Below, one piece after another: positions 57,467-64,000 of a stretch of 64,000 nucleotides of DNA (position 1 is the first letter of the stretch; each line of letters starts with the position of its first letter). The notes under the pieces were generated by a model. It was not told where the DNA came from. It worked only from the letters and a program-made list of their open reading frames with translations, and made no database searches. The position numbers and the translations under genes are program-made. The stretch is from Tricholoma matsutake (lineage: Eukaryota > Basidiomycota > Agaricomycetes > Agaricales > Tricholomataceae), in assembly GCA_026075535.2 (NCBI GenBank), contig AP026548.1, forward strand, positions 4,030,001 through 4,094,000, read 5' to 3'.

Positions 57467-57716
57467 GTATGGCTGTACTTCTTCAGGAGAGGGGTCTAGT
57501 CAGGGAGTCTAAGCTTTATTTTGAATGCACTGGCTTCAAATGTGTGGCTGGTGCAACATCATGTTGTTGTTGCCGAGTGTTGTATTCACAGCCTGATTTT
57601 GTTGCCATTGAATCCCTTCTTGAGGCTTGAAGTTGAGGGGCATTGCCATGCCTGTGGCTTTCAAGTACTCCTCCTACCAAAGTTTCACTGTGAACTAAAC
57701 TTCATAGAGCAAGAAA
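57467..57716 (+). pseudogene. Transposase C-terminal part after Gypsy-A
   Basis: Reads M-AVLLQERGLVRESKLYFE, CTGFKCVAGATSCCCCRVLY, SQPDFVAIESLLEA, then after a shift CHACGFQVLLLPKFHCELNFIEQ, the third acidic motif (Glu of FIEQ). It continues the frame cut at 35103. The frame ends abruptly at Copia-3 sequence, losing the last part of the protein. Confidence 0.85.
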
Positions 57717-59645
57717 TAAGGTGGACTGCTGCATCTGGTACACAAAGTGCATCCTTGAGAGTGATTGATGCACCATGGACTATTTTTAATTTGATGTCCC
57801 CGACACTGATCACAGATATCAATGATCCACCAACCCCTTTTACAGAGTGTGGTGAGATGGGATGGAGGGTGAGGAAATCATCTTGCTCTTGTGAAAGGTG
57901 GCCTGTGTCCCCTGTATCAACATAGAAAGAGTGGTGTTTGAGCACAACATTAGTACACTGAGGAAACAGTGTTCTCATTCTAGTCCAGAGATGTGGAAGG
58001 CTCCTCCTTGACTGCAAGCCACCCCTCATATTCTACTTCCTCAATGGATGATACAGGGAGGGGCACTGGCAATACATGCAAATCCAGGGGGTGGAGGTTG
58101 GGCATTGAACAATGCTCCTGGATCTATCATAATGGTAAATGCACATCCAGAGGAGACCTTCACATTGACTGGAACTCTAGATCTCTTGGTGCTCCTGAAC
58201 CTTCCTCCACACTTCAATTGACTCCGTAATCACCTTCCCCACCATTCCTCCACCATCAGAAATGCAATAAGGGGCCATGTGACCAATCTTTTGCAGTTAC
58301 TGCAGACATGAGCCCCAGTGCCTTTGGCAGGACAAGAGTTAGTGGTGAGGGTGAGGGGAGGATTGGAATCGGTGTGCTTGTCACTGTTGAGGAGGAATTG
58401 CTCATTCTCAAGAAAGAGATATATGTGCTTGGATGTGTATGGCATAGCAGATGTTGAGGCAGTGATCTTGCAGGATATGATGGAATGTGCATGGGGGAAA
58501 TGGCTACTCAAAGAATTTAACAGAGCAATGCAGCAAAGGAGGTCTGAAATGATATCCCCCATAGCAAACACATCCTTGATAAGAGCATATATTTTCTTGG
58601 CAGTCCTGGGCAGGGGAGTATCCCGTGTGCACTGGGTGCCAAGAGCTTGTTGCAAATGCAACAGTGTGACCTGTCAGACAGGCCCCTCATTCTGGTGGTG
58701 ACTTTTCAGTATGCTCCAATTTTCTTTGACACTCTTGTTAAAATCTATGAAAGCTCATTCAGTCTGGACAACACTAGAAGCCAGAAAAGCATTCGTGAGT
58801 CAGGAGTTAGACTAATTGTCATGTGTGCAGGGTTCAGTAGAGTCAGGCTCCATGATGTCACCTGTAGGGATCTGCACAGGTTTTGTGTACCCGTATGGGT
58901 TACAGGTACGGGTAAATGTGGGTATGGGTATGGGTCACAATATTTCTACCTGTGAGCTACAAAACACACCAAAAATCAAGCAAAACAGTCAAGAATTGAG
59001 TGAGTTTTGTAGCTAAGACCTGCGGGTTTATGGGTAAAACCTGCCATGGGTATGGGTATGAGTACAGCATGAAATACCCCTGAGTTACCCATGCAGATCC
59101 CTGGTCACCTGTGGTATAGTCATAAAGACCATTGAGAAAGGGCAATGGTGGTCCAGCAAAAATGAGTCAAAGGCAATATCAATTCCAATAAATTGTATAG
59201 AATTCTGAAAATATTTACATAGATAGGGAGCCCCAAAGGTTGATGGGTCCTCTCTCAACACTAAACAGGTTGAGTGCATTGTGTCAAGTTATTTTGAGAA
59301 TACAAAATGCCCCAAGTTGGTCAAGGCAACACTAACTCTGAGAGTCAAGAAAATTGCAGGCAAGCTGTAAGCATTCACTGTCTGTTGCTGCTTTTTTTGT
59401 CTTGCACTTTCTGCTCATGGGCATGCACAATGGTGTCAGACAACCTTTCTAATTGAGCACACTGTGTTGGAGTTACAACCAAACACTGAATTGTCATGCC
59501 CAACTGCAAACCACTTATCTATGCAAGAATATGCACTTATTGTCCCAGAGAAATTGAAATAAGTAACTTGAGTAGTATAAGAATATGTGTGCTGAAGGAT
59601 CTTGCTGTATGTTAAACCAGTCATTAACCTGAGACTGAAAGATTC
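57717..59645 (-). pseudogene. Copia-3 gag and protease fragment
   Basis: Minus strand: MTGLTYSKILQHTYSYTTQV-like start near 59615, gag blocks with shifts, a knuckle CSNCKRLVTW/GHMAPYC (split between frames), then protease FYVDTGDTGHLSQ, VKGVGGSLISVISVGDI and LKDALCVPDAAVHLIS at 57717. The order is that of a copia gag-protease. Integrase and RT are absent because the fragment ends in the transposase. A MITE (58865-59103) interrupts it. Confidence 0.65.
58865..59103. mobile_element. 239-bp hAT-type MITE
   Basis: A perfect 8-bp duplication, GTCACCTG (58857-58864 and 59104-59111). Ends TAGGGATCTGCA and, from the other strand, CAGGGATCTGCA. The interior is rich in GGGTATGGGTA-type repeats, as in hAT-1, so the two probably use the same transposase. 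Confidence 0.9.
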
Positions 59646-59734
59646 CATTACACCTGAATTTTGCTATAAATGTGTCTGCAGCAAGTGCTACTCAATGTGA
59701 TCATACAAAATAAAAACATAAACCAATCTTGTGT

Positions 59735-59818
59735 TTGAAGGTCCAGTTCACACAACCAGAAAAAAACTGAAACCGAACTGAACCAAACCTCAGTCCAGTT
59801 TTTTTTCGGTTGCGGTTG
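59735..59818. mobile_element. hAT-2-like end fragment
   Basis: TGTGTTTGAAGGTCCAGTTC resembles hAT-2 and hAT-3 ends and is followed by AACCGAACTGAACC-type subterminal repeats. The foldback MITE lies within it. After 60174 the sequence turns to CCCTTAC/GGGTATG repeats and no matching second end is found. Confidence 0.4.
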
Positions 59819-59826
59819 CCTCAGAC

Positions 59827-60165
59827 TAGTGTTGCCATGGCTCAAGCCACATTTTTGCTATCTTGGGAAATAAATTATGTAAAATCACTAAAATATTTGA
59901 GGAGCTAGATCCCATCAAAAGCCAAGGGGTCTCCTGCCAACTCTAAGCACTCAGAGTCACTGTTCCTGAGGTATTTGGGCAGCTTTGAAAAGCCAAGCCA
60001 TTTCAAAGCCACCTGAATATCTCAGGAACCGCTGCTCCAATCGCTTAGAGTTGGCAGGAGACCCCTTGGCTTTTGATGGGATCTAGCTCCTCAAATATCT
60101 AAGTGATTTTACGTAATTTATTTCCCAAGATAGCAAAAAATGCGGCTTGAGCCATGGCAACACTA
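59827..60165. mobile_element. 339-bp foldback MITE (hAT-type)
   Basis: Two long inverted arms of about 140 bp meet around a short, less matched centre. The ends are TAGTGTTGCCATGGCTCAAG and its complement. Flanks CCTCAGAC (59819-59826) and CCTCGGAC (60166-60173) make an 8-bp duplication with a CpG transition. It has no coding capacity. The transcript or single strand would form a very long hairpin. Confidence 0.92.
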
Positions 60166-60289
60166 CCTCGGACCCTGGCATACCCCCTGTACCCTTACTA
60201 AGGGTATGAACTTCCAAACCCCTACCCTTACCCCTCATACCCTTAGCCCAAAAACACAAGTACCCCTACCCCTGCCTTGCCTTCATGGT

Positions 60290-63200
60290 AAGTTCATCAC
60301 TCCATTCTTTATAATTGGACTTGAGTTTGTTGAGTTTATTGCCAGTATATTGGACAGATAATTTGATGGCAGAGACAGATAGTGGGATAGATTTGGCAGT
60401 GACCATGGTGGGGTAACAAGATAGAATGGGGAATGGGATGGAAATCTTGAAAGGGATATTAAGACAAAGACTGCACTGAGACAAGATAAGATAAAATCTA
60501 AGATTTTCAATGAAAGATCTGTCCATATCCAATGCAACATCCTCTTCTGTTGCCAAGGCCAAGGTTGGTTCATCGGCTCTGGACAGCAACTGCATTAGCT
60601 CAGATTCCTCCTCCATTAGCACATCATCATCAAGTTCACCATCCATGCCATCCATGTCTATGTCACCTTCATCCTTGTCCTGTACCATTGAAACTTCAAT
60701 GCACACTGCTGGATCACTGGGAGATAATGAGGTCAGCAAGGTGGGAGGATTGGGCTCTGTTGGTAATGGCTGGGTGTCATCAACTATGGGTTTGGTGGCT
60801 CATCATCGTTCCAGGTGTCAGAATGCTTTAATGTAGTCATTTAATGGAGAGTTGGTACCTTTCATGAGATGATCCATCCCAACTGATATCACATCTGTCA
60901 TACTATCTTCATTGTCATCCAATGTTCTGCCATTTTTGTATTTATAAACTTCATGTTCTGCAAGACTGTCCATTAGAACACAAATATCATGAGAAAGATC
61001 TGGGGTGGCATGTTTTGTGCCAATGTCAGTTCCGAGAACATTCTTGATGACATTTGCAAGCTGGCACAATGCTTCAACACAAGGTGAAATCATTGACAGC
61101 CATTCCCAAGATGCATTGCTTCCTCATGCCTTGTAAAATGTCTGTCATATATATGTCAGTTGCTACCCATGTTCATCAGTTAGTACAGCTCACTTTGATC
61201 CAAAAATTAAGATGCTCTTGCATCAGGTCCACTTCCAAGAAGCCATCAGCCTTGTTCGACCTATTCACAAGCCAATTATTGATTTTTGGGCCAGATATGT
61301 GAAAGATTGTGGATGAGATGAAGCATCTAATAAGCATATTTTGTATGCCCATTACCTCAGAAGCTCAAAGCCCACATTTTTGTAACCAGTAACATATGCC
61401 CTGAATCTCCTGTCTTCACCACATCAGAAAATTTGCACAAAATCAATGCATCACAAAGAAATAGTATAGCATTTTTGAATACCATGTCACCACCTTGTTC
61501 TTCTCCAATCAAGGTTGGGGCATCTGCTGTTTGATCCACATGTTGGCTGGTCTGTGCTGCTGTTTCAGCTTTATGCCTAGCTGACTGCCACTGCCATTGG
61601 AGCTGAGAAACACACTGTGTATTGGCGTACATTGTATAAATGGATGTGGCATGCTCGTACAGTGTATCCCAAGAGGTAACTTTGGTGGAATATTCCTTGA
61701 GGCTGGGAAGTTTGGAGACCAACAGCAGCCAATGTAAGACTCATGCATAAATTGAGACAAAGACAAGATCACGACATGTTTGGAATGGTGGAAGCAAGGT
61801 GAGGGAAATGGAGTGCCAATATAATTGGTTGTTGTGAAAGTTGAGTGATCAGGATTGTGATTGCCTGCATCAGTGCGACCCCAGTGCATAGTAAACATGC
61901 CATGCATGTCTGCCATTTTGATGTGAAATAAACCAGGGATAGGGATACACCAACCAAATCCTGTGTAGCCACCCTCCTTCCCTGCTTGGATGTTATGTAC
62001 AGTGCGCAAACGTGCTAAGGACAGCTGATCCCCAGCCACAAGCTGTGCAGTTTTCATCCCCTGTGGTGATTCTCGCAACTTCAAAACATTTACAAGAGCA
62101 GTGTTGCCAATAATGGTTGATTCATTGATCTCCATGGTTGGTAATGGGTAGATCTTTGTTTCATGGACAGGAATTTTTGATAATGACCATGGTGCATTTT
62201 TTACAAGATCCTTCTCAAATTTCTTCAAGCCTTCACCTCTGAAGCAAACTATGATCCACAAAATTGTGTGTATCATGCATTTTTTGAACATTTCTGCCTT
62301 CTGTGTGGTGTGGATGATGTCTTGCTTAGATAACTCATCAGCACTGGCAGCAGCATCCACAATGGCTGTGAGATTTAAGTCTTCCACTGTAGTTTGGAAA
62401 AGGGGCCAGAGTGTTGCACAGGTGCCATGTTCTGATGAGTCTAAGGAATGGATAGAATGAGGGTGTATAATGTGAAATAAGTAGAAAGACATACTATTGC
62501 ATTCATAGATTGGTTCAGCAGTCCATGACATAAAATCAATATTGTCATATACCTGGCCAAAAATACCAGTTCAGGCAAGGTCGCGTGCACTGTTGAGCAT
62601 GGAATAGGACAGACCCATCAATGTTCCATGTCATTTATGCTTATCAAGGTCAGAGTGTGATGTCACCAAGAATGAATCAGATTTTGCAATCAAGCAGCTA
62701 TAGCTCTCAGACAACCCAAGATGTGATATCACAGTGACCAATTGGCGTTGAGCTCCCACAGCATATAGGTATAATCTGATCATTCTTTGATAGAGTATAT
62801 TTGAGTGTGAAAATTCCCCAAGGCAGGATATGGCTGCTGCTGTAATTACCTTTTCAATGGTAGAGACAAGTATATCATTCAGAAAATCTCATAATGTACC
62901 ATGATCTTTTTGGACTTTTGTGCCTCACTTACTCCTGCCCAAATTTGATGTGGTAACGTAGAAAATGCTGTCAGGACATGGGTAGCAACCCTGGCAACAT
63001 TGGAGGACAGATGTTCATAGAGAGATTTGAATGAAAAGGATGTTATACTGTTGCTATCAATGGGTATGCCATAGAGTAGTTTGCTGCATGTGATCAATTG
63101 AACTTCTGAAGTGACCTGGTTGCATACATAATTGACAGCCCATTCATGTACTTTGTTGTGGTGTGGCAGGGGAATTGGTCTGCTGGAAATCTGATGTCCT

Positions 63201-63298
63201 GGTGGTCGCTGCACAAGAGGTGAGGTAAGTGGGAAAGGAGGAAAGTGAGGTGAAGATGGAGTGGACGAGCTGGGAGCTTGTTGAGAGGAAATGGGCAT
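60290..63298 (-). pseudogene. DUF6589-family protein, decayed
   Basis: Minus strand. An N-terminal part is at 63298-62879 (Ser/Pro-rich start, then SEVQLITCSKLLYGI). The core has EHGTCATLWPLFQTT, QLVAGDQLSLARLR, AGKEGGYTGFGWCIPIPGLF, HIKMADMHGMFTMHWGRTDA, then a frameshift to LPPFQTCRDLVFVSIYA-stop-VLHWLLLVSKLPSLKEYS, EEQGGDMVFKNAILFLCDAL, KTGDSGHMLLVTKMWALSF, KA-stop-GSNASWEWLSMISP and CVEALCQLANVIKNVLGTD. An Asp/Glu-rich tail follows. An intron lies at 62494-62441 (54 nt, in frame). TGA stops sit at expected Arg codons. DUF6589 proteins are numerous in Agaricomycetes and TE-associated. Their function is unknown. Confidence 0.8.
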
Positions 63299-64000
63299 GC
63301 AACCACGCTCAGGGAAGTGGGCGGCACAAGAGGTGTTGAGAGAAAAGTGATAACATCAATCGAAAATGCAATCAACAAGATCACGTGCCTATATTGTCGA
63401 AAATGAAGAATCAACGCGTCAAAGTGAAAATGGCTTGATGGTCTTTTGAAAGAGTGACAAAGTATACTAATCTACTGGTAATATGTGGTAATGAGAATTC
63501 AAGGGAACTGAAGAAACTTGACTGAAAGACTTGTAACTTGAACACTTAGCTTGATTTCTACACCTTGGTGTGTAGAAAATTTGGGAAACCTTTGTAAACT
63601 TGAGGGAAAAACTTAAGGGGGACGTAAAATGAGAGTCAAAGTAAGATGCTCCATTCGAAAGGTGGGAGGACACCTATATACAAATCTGTACTAGAAATAG
63701 TGAAAAATCTGATTGTGCACATTCTCTTGCGCCAACAGGACCAAACAACAAGAATGATGAACTAATTAAGAAGCAAGATCATCAGTTTTTGGGGAGTACT
63801 GATGTTCTTCGAGATAAGGGTGGTGTTTGTATGGTAAGTGATGTCAATATGGCATTGTCAAGTCCTCGTCTCAGGGTTTCTTGGGCTGGGAATGACTCAG
63901 GGAAAGGTTCATTTTCAAGGCTCTCTATTTGCAGGATGTGACCTGTGCCCCCAGCAAGTGCAGAGAGCACTCAAATACAACCTCTCGACCCTACTGTCCA
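63299..64000 (-). other. Upstream region; short open frame 63970-63782
   Basis: A 62-codon minus-strand frame (MLSALAGGTGHILQIESLEN ... SRRTSVLPKN) has protein-like composition and could be an N-terminal exon of the DUF6589 gene or a separate fragment. I cannot link it by splice sites with confidence. Nothing else is recognisable to the end of the window. Confidence 0.25.

Overview
This is a filamentous-fungal, almost certainly basidiomycete (Agaricomycete-type), accessory region made nearly entirely of transposable elements (TEs) and TE-damaged genes. The evidence is very short introns (50-56 nt, GTAAG/GTATG...AG), chromodomain-bearing Ty3/Gypsy elements, Copia elements, hAT-type 8-bp target duplications, a DUF6589-type gene and an Spt5/KOW-like gene family, all of kinds common in mushroom-forming fungi. 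I see no rRNA, tRNA, CRISPR array or bacterial operon. Few reading frames are intact. Many in-frame stops are TGA where family conservation expects Arg (CGA), so the region carries the mark of CpG to TpG decay, as expected for methylated TE DNA.

Layout. 1-3063: a KOW/Spt5-like gene split by a small LTR element (168-2717) that carries an integrase scrap and a glycine-periodic gene. 3225-5800: a short three-exon gene (minus), a 125-bp tandem repeat, a broken acidic-tailed gene (plus) and a 162-bp tandem duplication. 6073-14248: an old plus-strand Gypsy relic (Gypsy-D) with a hAT-type insertion (10403-11571), an antisense Cys-rich/coiled-coil gene, a polypurine tract and a 1-kb 3' LTR. 14249-17528: a Gypsy-A fragment ended by another hAT-like element. 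18233-31227: a Copia-2 integrase relic split by Gypsy-F (18323-30772), whose 3' LTR is itself split by the young Copia-1 (18423-23241). 32083-33200: one possible exon and a hAT-core relic. 33522-57716: a Tc1/mariner/IS630-type transposase gene split by Gypsy-A (35109-57466), split in turn by Gypsy-C (38447-54807), which holds Gypsy-B (38788-45006), two solo LTRs and two hAT-like elements. 57717-64000: a Copia gag/protease relic, two hAT MITEs (one a long foldback) and a broken DUF6589 gene.

The nesting can be read exactly. Removing each insertion with one copy of its target-site duplication (TSD) restores the reading frame of the layer below (transposase, Gypsy-A reverse transcriptase, Gypsy-C tail, Copia-2 integrase). 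TSD copies that differ do so at what must have been a CpG. The genes do not form a pathway. They are gag, protease, RT, RNase H, integrase and chromodomain modules of parasites plus host-like genes caught between them. The most unusual features are (i) an antisense Cys-rich/coiled-coil gene between pol and the 3' LTR in two different Gypsy lineages, and (ii) short palindromes tied to intron-like segments that recur in several non-autonomous hAT-type elements with different ends.
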